A stretch of 64,000 bases of DNA from Strigamia acuminata (GCA_949358305.1 OX442314.1:24979060-25043059), one strand, 5' to 3'. Positions 1-9,290 are shown, counted from the first letter of the stretch. Made by a program: numbers and translations. Notes: generated from the letters alone by a model not told the origin.

Positions 1-824
1 TTCAGTCTGCAAACTTTCTCAAAATGTCCAAGTTTGTGGCAAAAACTACATTCGTTTTCTTTTACTAGACTGCAATCGTTCGCAAAATGACCCTTCTGAC
101 CGCATCGACAGCATTCAAGTATCCTTTGTGGCTTGTTTCCTTGCTTCCCATCGGTCTTCCCAGGTCTTTCATAGTGTTTTCGAAAATTTCCGCAAGTCCG
201 ATCACTTCCCCGACCTCGAAATGATGGTTTTCCTTTTCCAATTTGATTCACAACTTCTTCTATTAGTTCGTGCTGTTATCAGTTTCCATCATTGTCGCAT
301 GTCTCTCACTGGCTTCTGCGGCTCTCTCTAAGGTTAATTATGATGCTAAACTGAGCTTTTTCTCCCGCAAAAGTCGTCTGGTTACATACGTGTCCATAAT
401 TTCAGTTGCTTCCTCTTTCAGCTGTCTAAGGATGTGCCTTTTGTACCGCAAGTTTTTCCTCGGAGTGAAGTCACTGGCCAACGCAACTTTTGTTGTTTCG
501 TAATCCTTTTGAGTGTTGTTCAATCTCCAATAGCGTTTCATAAATGTCCTGCACATCTGTGCCTGCCAAATGTAGCAAAACTGCCTTTATCTGCGTGGCA
601 TTAACGCATTCATCCATTTGGTCCATTGTTGATCCAATTTCCTTCCGATATGATGAATGAACTCAAATGTGATGCCATTTTCTCTTTTCCGAATTTCCTC
701 TTTCCAAATTTTCACTCACACGAACAGATTAACTTCTTTTGTCTCTCTGGTTATTCCTCCACCACGTTAAAGTCTTTTTTTTTAAATCCCATCCTCGTCG
801 TCATTGTCGTGGTCGAGGAACCAA
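1..824 (-). mobile_element. Decayed gag region of LTR retroelement 1, copy A
   Basis: This stretch matches positions from about 6716 onward in copy B, so the window opens inside the element. On the minus strand, gag-like peptide is readable in pieces, the longest from 556 down to 338 (starts MCRTFMKRYWRL). The same peptide recurs at 7268-6975 and near 11730. The second CCHC knuckle of copy B corresponds to the first ~60 bases here. Frames are broken and there is no continuous gag, so this is a dead copy. A primer-binding-like stretch just left of the LTR reads on the minus strand as TTGGTTCCTCGACC directly after the LTR end. Assignment to Ty3/gypsy rests on the pol pieces of copies B and C. 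Confidence 0.75.
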
Positions 825-943
825 TGTGTATTCAACGATTCAGTGTAACGAAGAGTTTATTGATTACAAAGGCACGCTGCTACAGGTGTGCGTACAGCTT
901 ACGCCATCTAGTGGCAACATGTGACTTCAAGGACACTACAACA
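825..943 (-). repeat. Solo-side LTR of retroelement 1, copy A (119 bp)
   Basis: It begins TGTGTATTC and ends CTACAACA, giving TG..CA ends, and sits next to the primer-binding-like sequence at 805-824. Nearly identical LTRs occur at 7536-7654 and 11995-12107. As the element runs on the minus strand this is its 5' LTR; the other LTR is not in view in any copy. The right neighbour is Ly6 exon-1 sequence, so this LTR end marks an insertion into a gene. Confidence 0.75.
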
Positions 944-1500
944 CACTCATCAATAACATTCTAGCAAAAATCAACTTTATTTTGGTCCGAACTGTGTTCT
1001 ATAAATGACGTGCAGAATCCTTGTGCGAGCAAAAAAACTCCAGCCCAGTGTGTGTATGAAAAGGCTTCTTGTTGATGTTGACTCAATTTCTGCTTCAAAG
1101 CTCATCCAAAAAGAACAAGAAAATTAACCAAATCTCAGCTTAACTAGTAAAAAAATAACGCTCAAAGATACGCGAAATCGAATGCAAAAATTTTTCATTC
1201 AAATTCTTTCACGTACTCCAAAAATAGGCAACAAATTGTGTGTTTCTCTGCACGACTTAACGTCAATTGCGCTCTGGCGATGTGGTCGATTCGTTGCAAT
1301 GCAACCGCTATAATGGATTTAAGGCCGGCGTCATTGTACCTATATGCCAAGGAGTGGTTGCTAGGAGAATCCGTATGTTTTTATTTAGTGAATGCAGTGC
1401 TGTTGACCTTTATAGAACCGTCTATGAGCGTGTCTGGTGATGTATTGGAAAATGACGTTTTATCAAACAAATAACTTTATTTTGTAGTTGAAACAAAGTT
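944..1500 (-). pseudogene. Ly6 first exon and 5' flank cut by LTR element, copy A
   Basis: From about 944 to 972, minus-strand sequence matches the signal-peptide exon of Ly6-4 (16922-16973) and Ly6-5. The initiator reads ATA instead of ATG (intact context CCAAAATGAAG) and a GGA codon is AGA. The rest to about 1500 resembles the 5' flank of Ly6-4 and Ly6-5 (shared ATAGGCAACAAATTG-type and GCACGACTTAACGTC stretches). Exons 2 and 3 are gone. It is a dead first exon plus old promoter, duplicated along with the LTR element. Confidence 0.75.
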
Positions 1501-1822
1501 TATTTAAACTTTTCTTCTTTCGTTTTGATTGTAGTTTTTAGCCTTTCGTATTCGTATCCATTTAATTATCTCTCTGGGAGTTTTGAACGTCGTGGAGAGA
1601 ATTATGGAAGTCCGTCAAGTTTATTTATTCTTGTGTAAAACTGCCTGTATTTAACATTTCGATTTATTTTACTTTTACAATTCACACACAGATCATATTC
1701 AACGTGTAAAAAAACGGTTTAATGTGAACAACGTGTTAAATTACATCAAAATTATTAATTTTTGTAGAAATGTATCGATATTTTTTACGAAATACACACT
1801 TAAAGAGCGAATAAAACATTTC
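1501..1822. other. Spacer between dead exon and Ly6-1
   Basis: AT-rich sequence with no credible coding region. It includes the 3' flank of Ly6-1 on the minus strand (AATAAA-like signals reversed near 1805-1820). Relative to copies B and C it keeps a stretch at about 1555-1595 (CTCTCTGGGAGTTTTGAACG) that both others lack and that reappears near 15680, 20500 and 23830, so it is ancestral and was deleted in B and C. Confidence 0.6.
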
Positions 1823-2380
1823 TTACACAAACCTTTGCTTCAAAACAGCCACCAATGCGACAGAAAACATCATCATTTTGTCCATTCCATTGACTTGCGC
1901 ATTGTTGCACAGATCTGTGTTGCAGTTACAAATACTTCCCTTCAAGCCTCCGACGGTTGACGCCACGCAATTATCGCTCGTAGCCGCGACAAAACATTTC
2001 TTCTCAATACCTAACATTACCAAACAAAATAAAAAAAATTTTAAAAAGAATAATTTATAGAAAAGAAAGAAATGTATTTACGGCCTGGCGCTTCGAATTT
2101 GTAACAAGCATTGTTTGAATCGACACATTCTGTAGGATTTTCCACACAATTCTTCTCACCCTTGCACTGGTAGCACTTGAGTGAAAGTGCTGTGGACATG
2201 AAACGGGACAAAAATATTGCAACAATAAGTTTACTTTTAACAGGATATGAATGTTTAGAATAAATTTCAGTGTTTTCCAAGTTGGAAAATTAGTTTTTTG
2301 AATATTTTTTGGGATTATTTCTGTTTTTTACCGTTATGAACGACGGAGATGAACAAAAGTCCTAAGAAAAACAGCTTCAT
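1823..2380 (-). CDS. Ly6-1: GPI-type Ly6/three-finger protein (3 exons, 114 aa)
   Basis: Exons are 2332-2380, 2082-2189 and 1823-2010; all junctions are GT..AG in phase 1 and the joined frame is open (345 nt). Exon 1 encodes a 16-residue signal peptide starting MKLFFLGLLFISVVHN. Exon 2 starts LSLKCYQCKG and exon 3 carries CNCNTDLCNN, the Ly6 closing motif. Ten cysteines are present, as in three-finger Ly6 domains, and the hydrophobic tail after VNGMDK fits GPI attachment. Insect relatives (boudin, crooked, quiver/sleepless families) act at the cell surface or in septate junctions; I cannot assign this one to any of them. Its mature sequence is the same as Ly6-3 in exons 2-3. It appears functional; expression is unknown. 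Confidence 0.85.
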
Positions 2381-2660
2381 GATAGATGAATTCGATCGGA
2401 AGGAGAGTGAGAGTGTAAACTTTGACGCTCTGGCGTTGTTATAACAATATAATGGATTTAAGGCCAGGAAGCGTCCAAAGGCACTGCATCAACAAAAAAT
2501 TCTCCTAGCAACCACTGTGGTTGCTAGGAGAATTTTTAAACCCTATGATTTTTTATTGTTTGTTATGAGGTTGTCATGGGTGTTTGTCCACTTCATAAAA
2601 TTTTACTATTTCTTTTATTAAAATGTTTATGGCTGATCAAATGGATTGTGTTAATGTTAA
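2381..2660 (-). promoter_or_regulatory. 5' flank of Ly6-1 with long perfect palindrome
   Basis: Lies directly upstream of the Ly6-1 start. It holds a perfect palindrome at 2495-2537, with 21-bp arms around T2516 and the core AACCACTGTGGTT. It is shared with Ly6-3 (13513-13785) but absent from Ly6-2, whose flank is cut about 50 bp upstream of ATG. No TATA box was confidently identified. The palindrome could be an inverted-repeat remnant or a binding site; see findings. Confidence 0.5.
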
Positions 2661-3040
2661 CCCTAGCAGTATCAACCTAAAAAGATCGTATGTAATAGAG
2701 ACTATAGGAATATCAAATTTTATATTTGGAAAGTTGTCATTTGCTAATGGGAAACTCAGACTGTATATTTTACGTTTGGAAAGTTGTTATTTATTGATTG
2801 AAAACTCATATACGGTATTTTGTACTTGAAAATGTTATCTTTACTGGTTGAGAAACGTATGTCTAACTGTTTGGAAATGTAATACATATATCATGCTATA
2901 AAAAGTTGCTTGGAAACGGTTGCATTCCGTGTTGGATAGTCATTGGAAATTTCATGTTGTGTACAATTTGGATATGTAACTTTCGGGTTTGGATATTTCA
3001 CATTTCGGTTATATTTCCAACATATTTGCTTGTTGAAAAT
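2661..3040. mobile_element. End of TTAA (piggyBac-like) element, copy A
   Basis: TTAA at 2657-2660 is followed by CCCTAGCAGTATCAACC, nearly the same end as the complete TTAA element at 17411 (CCCTAGCAGTACCAACC). The outer flank also resembles that element's flank (GATCAAATGGATTGTG versus GATCGAATGGAATATG). Further inside, the sequence is a degenerate series of TTTGGAAAGTTGT-like units and no matching right end is visible, so only one end is supported. Copy C has the same arrangement from 13786. Confidence 0.5.
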
Positions 3041-3470
3041 ATAATTTTTTTGCAGTCGATGCAGATCCGTATCGCTTCCAGGTCTGGATCCTTCAACTTA
3101 AACGCGCTTGACTTGGCCACAAAAATGGTGAAGGATTAATAGATTTATACACTTCCCTACTCAGAAGACTTACTTGAGCTCCAGAATCAATCACGAATGT
3201 TATTCGAATCCTACATCAGCCTATGATGACTTCCATCCTCAGCATCCTCTGCCTTGCTTCCACCGATCCAACCGAGATCCCGAAAATCTCCTCGTCCTCC
3301 ATATCCTCGCCACGTACTTTTAATTTCACCACTCGCACCTTCCATCCCTCTGCCAATGCTTGTCCACTTCCGGTGTTTCTACTGTTCGACCTTGAACGAC
3401 AAAATTTCAAAAAATGTCCCACCTTACCAAAAACCGTACCAAAAATATTGTACACGCTCTCACCGATATA
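3041..3470 (-). mobile_element. Pol/gag fragment of LTR retroelement 2, copy A
   Basis: On the minus strand a zinc-knuckle-like stretch (GHFLKFCRSRS) from about 3420 leads to an aspartic protease start near 3210 with VIDSGAQVSLL, the retropepsin DSG motif. After a frame break, KLKDPDLEAIRICID near 3090 resembles the reverse-transcriptase IRICID box; this last assignment is tentative. The fragment is interrupted at 3471 by the Tc1-like element and matches copy C at about 14180-14565. Confidence 0.6.
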
Positions 3471-3765
3471 CAACCCCTGGCAAGAAGTTTGGAATCATGA
3501 TCACCTTAAACTGAAAATGCAACAATTAAGTGCTGTAGCGCAATAATGAGTAAACTTTGTTGAAAAACAAATAAATTAGCTTGAAAGAGCATTGTTTTAT
3601 CTACATTTTCACTTAAAAAAACCAGTAGAACTTCAACTAGTGATGAAATAAAAAATCATTACAAAATCAACACAGTGAAATAAGTTTGGAATCATACAAA
3701 TCTCAGGAAAAAAGTTTGGAATCAAACAAAAAAAGTGCTGTTTAGGTTCATTTAAAATTTTTAAA
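3471..3765 (+). repeat. Left terminal inverted repeat with internal direct repeats
   Basis: About 295 bp, pairing with 4675-4971 at roughly nine bases in ten by eye. Inside the arm the word AAGTTTGGAATCA occurs three times (about 3485, 3682 and 3712). This is the IR/DR arrangement of some Tc1 elements, in which the repeated words serve as transposase-binding sites. Confidence 0.85.
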
Positions 3766-3866
3766 GTTATTCCAATTCAATGAATTACTCATCTAAATGT
3801 CCCATGTGTGTTAGCCACATGTCCAAGTCACATGATTAGGATTTAAAATTGGCTCCTGTGAAGTTA

Positions 3867-4622
3867 ATGTCTACTGATCTCAAAGACAAAATTATCTAGG
3901 CATTAAAAGATGGAAAAACTCAAAAAGATGTTGCAGTTGTGTTCAGTATTATCCAATCTGCTGTATCCAACGTTTGGACAAAATATCAAGAGACAGGAAG
4001 TGTTAAAAATCGCCCATAAACTGGCAGACCAAGGAAAACTTCAAAACGACGCAATATGACATTGCGGAAAATTATAAAAAAAATGTGGAAAAACACATCA
4101 AATGAGATGAATCAAGAGTGGAGAAAAGCCACTGTCAAAGTGTGCGACAGCACAGTCAAAAATCGACTCAATGAAATGGGTTTTAAATCCAGAAAAACTA
4201 AATCAAAACCATTTTTAACCAAAAAGCACAGGCAAGCAAGATTAAAACGGGCAAAACAACATAAACACTGGACTTCTCATGACTGGAGTAAAGTCATAAT
4301 CAGTGATGAGTCCAGAATTTGCCTTGAATTTGGAGATGACAATGGAGCATTTGTCTGGAGGCGCATTGATGAGAAATTCAACAGTGATTGCCTCAAATCT
4401 TCAATTAAATTCCTCAATTTTCGATGGTTTGGAGCTGCATATCTTCAGAAGGCACTGGACATTTGTGTATGATAAATGAGACAGTCAATGCACAGATATT
4501 TTGTACTATTTTTACTGCCAACAATCGAGGATCACTTTGGGGATGAAGAGGTAACTTATCAGGACCACGACGCTCCCTGACACAGAGTCAAGGATGTGAA
4601 ACAATACCTTCAAGAGAAATAA
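3867..4622 (+). pseudogene. Tc1-family transposase, inactivated
   Basis: The frame starts MSTDLKDKII and is broken by stops at about 3897 and 4015. It retains an N-terminal helix-turn-helix region and the GRPRK linker before an open stretch 4056-4472. The first catalytic Asp is visible in VIISDESR (about 4290), and after a frameshift the second Asp region appears as QDHDAP followed by a stop and HRVKD near 4565. The expected C-terminal part with the third acidic residue (normally after an SPDLNPIE-type motif) is missing, so the copy cannot encode an active enzyme. Confidence 0.85.
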
Positions 4623-4674
4623 TGCAATTGAAACATATGACTTATAGATGAGTCATTTATTAAATTGAAATGAT

Positions 4675-4971
4675 TTTAAAAATTTTAAATGGACCTAAAC
4701 AGCACTCTTTTTGTTTGATTCCAAACTTTTTTCCTCAGATTTGTATGATTCCAAATTAATTTCCCTGTGTTAATTTTGTAATGACTTTTTATTTCATCAC
4801 TAGTTGAAGTTCCACTAGTTTTTTTTAAAGTGAAAATGTAGATAAAACAATGCTCTTTCAAGCTAATTTATTTGTTTTTCAACAAAGTTTACTCATTATT
4901 GTGCTACAGCACTTCATTGTTGCATTTTCATTTTAAGGTGGTTCTGATTCCAAACTTTTTGCCAGGGGTTG
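4675..4971 (-). repeat. Right terminal inverted repeat of Tc1-like element
   Basis: Reverse complement of 3471-3765 with scattered substitutions and small length changes in A-runs. It carries the same three AAGTTTGGAATCA-type words, one of which has drifted (AATTTGGAATCA). Confidence 0.85.
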
Positions 4972-5237
4972 TAGTATAGAAGCATAGCACGTCTGCGTTC
5001 ATCATCCCTTATTGCAGCCGCAGTTCAAAACACTTCATATCGGCTAACCCCCTTATTCCACTGCTGATTTTGCGTGGCTGGCTCACCATAGGCTTAGGCT
5101 TAGGCGAGATGGGCGCCGCCATTTTAGTCATTGACAAACGACCTTGCCTGACACAACACTCAAATTCCGATCAATTTTCACACCAACTCGCGCCGAAAAA
5201 CAAACAAAATCTCGCTCCTCACAATCCTCGTCGCCAA
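4972..5237 (-). mobile_element. Leader region of LTR retroelement 2, copy A
   Basis: Continues the retroelement 2 fragment across the Tc1 insertion. On the minus strand, right after the LTR end, it reads TTGGCGACGAGGA, a primer-binding-type sequence common in metazoan Ty3/gypsy elements. No intact gag start was recognised. Matches copy C 14568-14849. Confidence 0.6.
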
Positions 5238-5394
5238 TGTAATGTTCTGATGGGTGATAACAAACAATGTGGTTTTATTCCTGGTTACTTGTGAACTGGC
5301 TCTCGCAATGTGTCACTCACATAAATAGCCTCCTATTACATTTAAGCGCCCTCTGGCGCTAAATTACAATTAACAATAAATGATCACATCAACA
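5238..5394 (-). repeat. LTR of retroelement 2, copy A (~157 bp)
   Basis: Begins TGTAATGTTCTG next to the primer-binding-type sequence and ends near CATCAACA; the right edge is uncertain by a few bases. The copy in C (14850-15024) carries an extra ~18 bases near its left end (TCCGTTAAAGCACG). Confidence 0.6.
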
Positions 5395-5561
5395 CAGTCA
5401 AGTGATAATTGAATTGTAATTGATGCAGCATCAGTGATCGCCATTGACAGGTTTCACTGTATTTTTAAATAAAAGCTGAAGAGTTAACGGGTGATTATGA
5501 AACTGTCGCGATTATGGATTCGTGTAATGTTTCAGACAAGTTTCATGGATTTTTTATTTCT
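5395..5561. other. Junction region between copy A and copy B
   Basis: Non-coding. It matches 15025-15225 and, partly, 23140-23340 (shared CATCAGTGATCGCCA). Near 5560-5650 it passes into the truncated reverse-transcriptase fragment of copy B, so this is one edge of the repeated block. Confidence 0.5.
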
Positions 5562-6293
5562 TCATTTCCCATTGCTCAATAACGCATAAGGTGAAGGTAA
5601 ACCAATAAATTTACCTTGAATTATTTCAGCCAAGTTAAACTGCAGGAACAAACAAAAACAAATCCTCACCTCCATTGCATTCTTCGGAGCAGTGGCATCT
5701 CGCGCAGCATTTACTTTTTGTTCGGTGACTGATATTCCGTCTTTTGATGCTATATGACCTAAAAAGTATAGTCTTGTAAGTCCAAACCGACACTTTTTCA
5801 AACTTAATGTCGACCCATGCTTTTCCAGGACTGCCAAAACTTTCCCTAATCGCACATCATGTTCTCTTATTGTCTTTCCATAAACGATAATATCGTCCAA
5901 ACTATTCTTCGTGCCATCGAACTCCTTTAAGATGGTTTGGACTATCCGGCGAAACTATGGGCGAAACCATGGGCGAAATCATGAGCGATACCATGGGCGA
6001 AACCCACTCTGTCTGTCCAGTAAAAGGCTCAATTGATGTCTTGCTCTAGTAAATTATTGATCTCTTCATCAACTAATTTCCTAATATGGAAAGGAATCCT
6101 TTGCACTGACTGTGCAACTGGCCTTCATGATGGATCCACGTATAATTCAACTCAAAATCTTTCAATTTATCGATCCTGGAAAATATGTTTTTATGTTTTT
6201 TGTTTTTTTTTTGCTAATTCATCTCTTACTCCGCTCGAAACCGTGTTTAAGGTCGTCTCCTCCTCGGCTGTACACACTGTCGCCTTTTTTAAA
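5562..6293 (-). pseudogene. Reverse-transcriptase fragment of LTR retroelement 1, copy B
   Basis: From 5900 down, the frame reads MDDIIVYGKTIREHD, the palm YxDD-type catalytic box with its following sequence, then KCRFGLTRLYFLGH and SVTEQKV, all typical of Ty3/gypsy reverse transcriptase. It stops being pol-like near 5660. Upstream (5940-6290) the frame is broken and holds a small repeat (ATGGGCGAAA-type units near 5955-6005). No RNase H or integrase is present in this copy. Described only as a decayed element. Confidence 0.8.
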
Positions 6294-6294
6294 C

Positions 6295-6558
6295 TCAACA
6301 AATCCAATTGTTGTGATGTTTCTCTCCCCAACAGGGAAACATTTCCTTTTGGTACGTCCATGAACTTCGAGTGTACGTTTTCCTCCTCGGTCTTAATTTC
6401 AACTTCAAATCGTCCTTTATTTCTAGCGGTTTATCAAATCCATAGGCAAATAATTTGGTTCTCACCCGTTTCAGCTGTACTCCTTGATTTTTCAACACAT
6501 TCAAAATTCTCAAATCAATTAAATTTACAGTAGAACCCGAGTCCAATAATACATTCAC
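6295..6558 (-). pseudogene. Aspartic protease region of retroelement 1, copy B
   Basis: The frame contains VNVLLDSGSTVNLIDL-like sequence, with the DSG triad of retropepsins, followed by leucine/valine-rich flap-side sequence. It lies between the gag knuckles (upstream on the minus strand) and the reverse-transcriptase piece, the normal Ty3/gypsy order. A frame break separates it from gag. Confidence 0.75.
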
Positions 6559-6561
6559 TTC

Positions 6562-7535
6562 TTAGTTTCCAATTGTCACCTTCACTCTTTTCTCTTTGTC
6601 ATGGGACTCCACTTGGAAAACGTACTCGTCGTCATCCACCACATCTCGTTCACTCACACCGACATACTGCACGCGTTCCGTCCTTCTTCGGTTTCCTCGT
6701 CCTCTCGGAAATTTCAGTCTGCAAACTTTCTCAAAATGTCCAAGTTTGTGGCAAAAACTACATTTGTTTTCTTTTACTAGACTGCAATCGTTTGCAAAAT
6801 GACCCTTCTGAGCGCATCGACAGCATTCAAGTATCCTTTGTGGCTTGTTTCCTTGCTTCCCACCGGTCTTCCCAGGTCTCTCATAGTTTTTTCGAAAATT
6901 TCCGCAAGTCCGATCTCTTCCCCGACCTCGAAATGATGGTTTTCCTTTTCCAATTTGATTCACAACTTCTTCTATTAGTTCGTGCTGTTATCAGTTTCCA
7001 TCATTGTCGCATGTCTCTCACTGGCTTCTGCGGCTCTCTCTAAGGTTAATAATGATGCTAAACTGAGCTTTTTCTCCCGCAAAAGTCGTCTGGTTACATA
7101 CGTGTCCATAATTTCAGTTGCTTCCTCTATCAGCTGTCTAAAGATGTGCCTTTCGTACCGCAAGTTTTTCCTCGGAGTGAAGTCACTGGCCAACGCAACT
7201 TTTGTTGTTTCGTAATCCTTTTGAGTTTTGTTCAATCTCCAATAGCGTGTCATAAATGTCCTGCACATCTGTGCCTGCCAAATGTAGCAAAACTGCCTTT
7301 ATCTGCGTGGCATCAACGCATTCATCCATTTGGTCCATTGTTGATCCAATTTCCTTCCGATATGATGAATGAACTCAAATGTGATGCCATTTTCTCTTTT
7401 CCGAATTTCCTCTTTCCAAAGTTTCACTCACATGCACAGATTAATGTCCCTTGTCTCTCTGCTTATTCCTCCACCACGTTAGTCCTTTTTTTTAAAATCC
7501 CATCCTCGTCGTCATTGTCGTGGTCGAAGAACCAA
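6562..7535 (-). pseudogene. Gag region of retroelement 1, copy B
   Basis: Two CCHC knuckles are readable from 6963 to 6562: CCRCAQKGHFANDC and CSFCHKLGHFEKVC. Upstream, 7268-6975 gives the capsid-side peptide seen in copies A and C, in a different frame and ended by a stop, so gag is not continuous. A primer-binding-like sequence at about 7515-7535 adjoins the LTR. Confidence 0.75.
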
Positions 7536-7654
7536 TGTGTATTCAACGAGTCAGTGTAATGAAGAGTTTATTGATTACAAAGGCACGCTGCTACAGGTGT
7601 GCGTACAGCTTACGCCATCTAGTGGCAACATGTGACTTCAAGGACACTACAACA
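7536..7654 (-). repeat. LTR of retroelement 1, copy B (119 bp)
   Basis: Same ends and length as the copy A LTR, with only a few substitutions. Confidence 0.75.
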
Positions 7655-7861
7655 CACTCATCAATAACATTCTAGCAAAAATCAACTTTATTTTGGTCCG
7701 AACTGTGTTCTATAAATGACGTGCAGAATCCTTGTGCGAGCAAAAAAACTCCAGCCTAGTGTGTGTATGAAAAGGCTTCCTGTTGACTCAATTTCTGCTT
7801 CAAAGCTGATCCAAAAAAAACAAGAAAATTAACCAAATCTCAGCTTAACTAGTAAAGAATA
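7655..7861 (-). pseudogene. Ly6 first-exon relic, copy B
   Basis: Same dead exon as in copy A: initiator ATA in place of ATG and GGA changed to AGA, followed by 5' flank. The flank is interrupted at 7862 by the 783-bp element. Confidence 0.7.
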
Positions 7862-7867
7862 AGGCGG

Positions 7868-8092
7868 TGGCTATTTCCACCCCCTAGAGGGTGAAAATAG
7901 AATCTGGGCTATTTCCACCCCCTAGAGGGTGAAAATAGGATATAGGCGATTTCCACCCCCTTGGAGGGTGGAAATATCTGATTTGAGTTATTTTCACCCC
8001 CTTGGAAGGTGGAAATATCTTATTTGAGCTATTTCCACCCCCTTGGAGGGTGAAAATATCTTGGTGGCTATTTCCACCCACTGATAAAAACA
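7868..8092. repeat. Tandem sub-repeats inside the hAT-like element
   Basis: About six units of 36-42 bp, each with the core TTTCCACCCCCT..GGAGGGTG, itself a short inverted repeat. The two outer units match the terminal inverted repeat exactly, so the array looks like internal amplification of the element's own end. Confidence 0.85.
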
Positions 8093-8124
8093 TGTTAAAT
8101 AGAAAATAGCCTTGTGTGTGGTAG

Positions 8125-8230
8125 CGTAATACCATATCGCGGTATTTCTTTCACGAAGCAATACCGCGGTATTCCCAAAAATATCGAAAAACAGTATACT
8201 GTAATACCGCATATTCTGCAAATACTGGAT
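8125..8230. repeat. Palindromic AATACCGCGGTATT-like cluster
   Basis: Words such as AATACCATATCGCGGTATT, AATACCGCGGTATT and GTAATACCGCATATT recur as short palindromes. They mark the left interior of the hAT-like element; function unknown. Confidence 0.6.
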
Positions 8231-8254
8231 ATTCTGCATATACCACAAATACCA

Positions 8255-8565
8255 CAATTCAATTGTGTTTTTCATCGTTTTCTTTCATTTTTTATTTGAT
8301 TTTCATCAATTTGTTTCATTTCTAGTTTTATTTTCATCATTTTGATTCATTTCTAGTTTGATTTTTATTGTTTTGTGTAATTAAAAACAATGAAAACAAT
8401 TTTTAATTGCACAAAACGATGAAAATTAAACAAGTAATGGAACAAATTGATGAAAATCAAGCAAGAAATGGAACAAACGATAAAAAACACTTGAATTTGA
8501 AGGAAACGATGAAAAACACTTGCATTTGAAGAAAACGATGAAACACAGTGGGTGAAATTAGCCAA
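8255..8565. repeat. Long imperfect inverted repeat (hairpin), hAT-like element interior
   Basis: The left arm (about 8265-8385, TTTCATCGTTTTC, TTTGATTTTCATCAATTTG) is the reverse complement of the right arm (about 8395-8545, CAAATTGATGAAAATCAA, GAAAACGATGAAA). The loop is near AATTAAAAACAATG at 8380-8395. Transcripts across it could form a ~120-bp stem. Confidence 0.75.
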
Positions 8566-8652
8566 TCAAATGCGTTTCTCGAAAGGGGGTGGAAATAGCC
8601 CCGATTCTATTTTCACCCTCTAGGGGGTGGAAATAGCCAGTCCGAAAGAATA

Positions 8653-9290
8653 ACGCTCAAAGATACGCGAAATCGAATGCAAAAATTTTTCATTCAAATT
8701 CTTTCACTTACTCCAAAAATAGGCAACAAATTGTGTGTTTCTCTGCACGACTTAACGTCAATTGCGCTCTGGCGATGTGGTCGATTCGTTGCAATGCAAC
8801 CGCTGTAATGGATTTAAGGCCGGCGTCATTGTGCCTATATGCCAAGGAGTGGTTGCTAGGAGAATCCGTATGTTTTTATTTAGTCAATGCAGTGCTGTTG
8901 ACCTTTATAGAACCGTCTATGAGCGTGTCTGGTGATGTATTGGAAAATGGCGTTTTATCAAACAAATAACTTTATTTTATAGTTGAAACAAAGTTTGTTT
9001 AAACTTTTCTTCTTCGTTTTGATTGTAGTTTTTAGTCTTTCGTATTCGTATCCAGAGAGAATTATGGAAGTCCGTCAAGTTTATTTATTCTTGTGTAAAA
9101 CACTAAAACTGCCTGTATTTAACATTTCGATTTGTTTTACTTTTACAATTCACACACAGATCATATTCAACGTGTAAAAAAACGGTTTAATGTGAACGAC
9201 GTGTTAAATTACATTAAAATTATTAATTTTTGTAGAAATGTATCGATATTTTTTACGAAATACACACTTAGAGAGCGAATAAAACATTTC
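8653..9290. other. Ly6 5'-flank relic and spacer, copy B
   Basis: Resumes the sequence interrupted by the hAT-like element. It matches copy C 12317-12954 much more closely than copy A (shares GTAATGG for ATAATGG, CATTGTGCC for CATTGTACC, and the same deletion near 9050). No gene. Confidence 0.65.

Larger units (their letters stand above)
3471..4971 (+). mobile_element. Tc1/mariner-like DNA transposon, 1501 bp, TA target site
   Basis: Termini are CAACCCCTGGCAA at the left and its complement at the right, each bordered by TA (3469-3470, 4972-4973). The terminal inverted repeats are about 295 bp long. It contains a decayed transposase gene. Copy C has the corresponding site without the element (TA at 14566-14567, flanks caccgatg and gtatagaag), which fixes both ends precisely and shows that the insertion came after this part of the block was duplicated, or was not copied into C. 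Confidence 0.93.
7862..8644. mobile_element. Non-autonomous element with 8-bp target duplication (hAT-like MITE)
   Basis: It is flanked by AAAGAATA on both sides (7854-7861 and 8645-8652), and copies A and C show the uninterrupted site (AGTAAAAAAATAACGC). The ends are inverted repeats of about 48 bp (GGCTATTTCCACCCCC at left, complement at right). An 8-bp target duplication is typical of hAT (also P) elements; terminal bases do not give a clear hAT signature, so the superfamily is inferred. There is no transposase ORF. The interior is built of tandem sub-repeats and a long hairpin. Confidence 0.85.

Noticed and set aside
1238-1474. 78-codon plus-strand frame repeated at 8733 and 12397 (MCFSARLNVNCALAMW)
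   Set aside because: It is the old Ly6 5' flank on the opposite strand, also present in non-coding flank of Ly6-4/5; no domain, and substitutions between copies do not favour synonymous sites.
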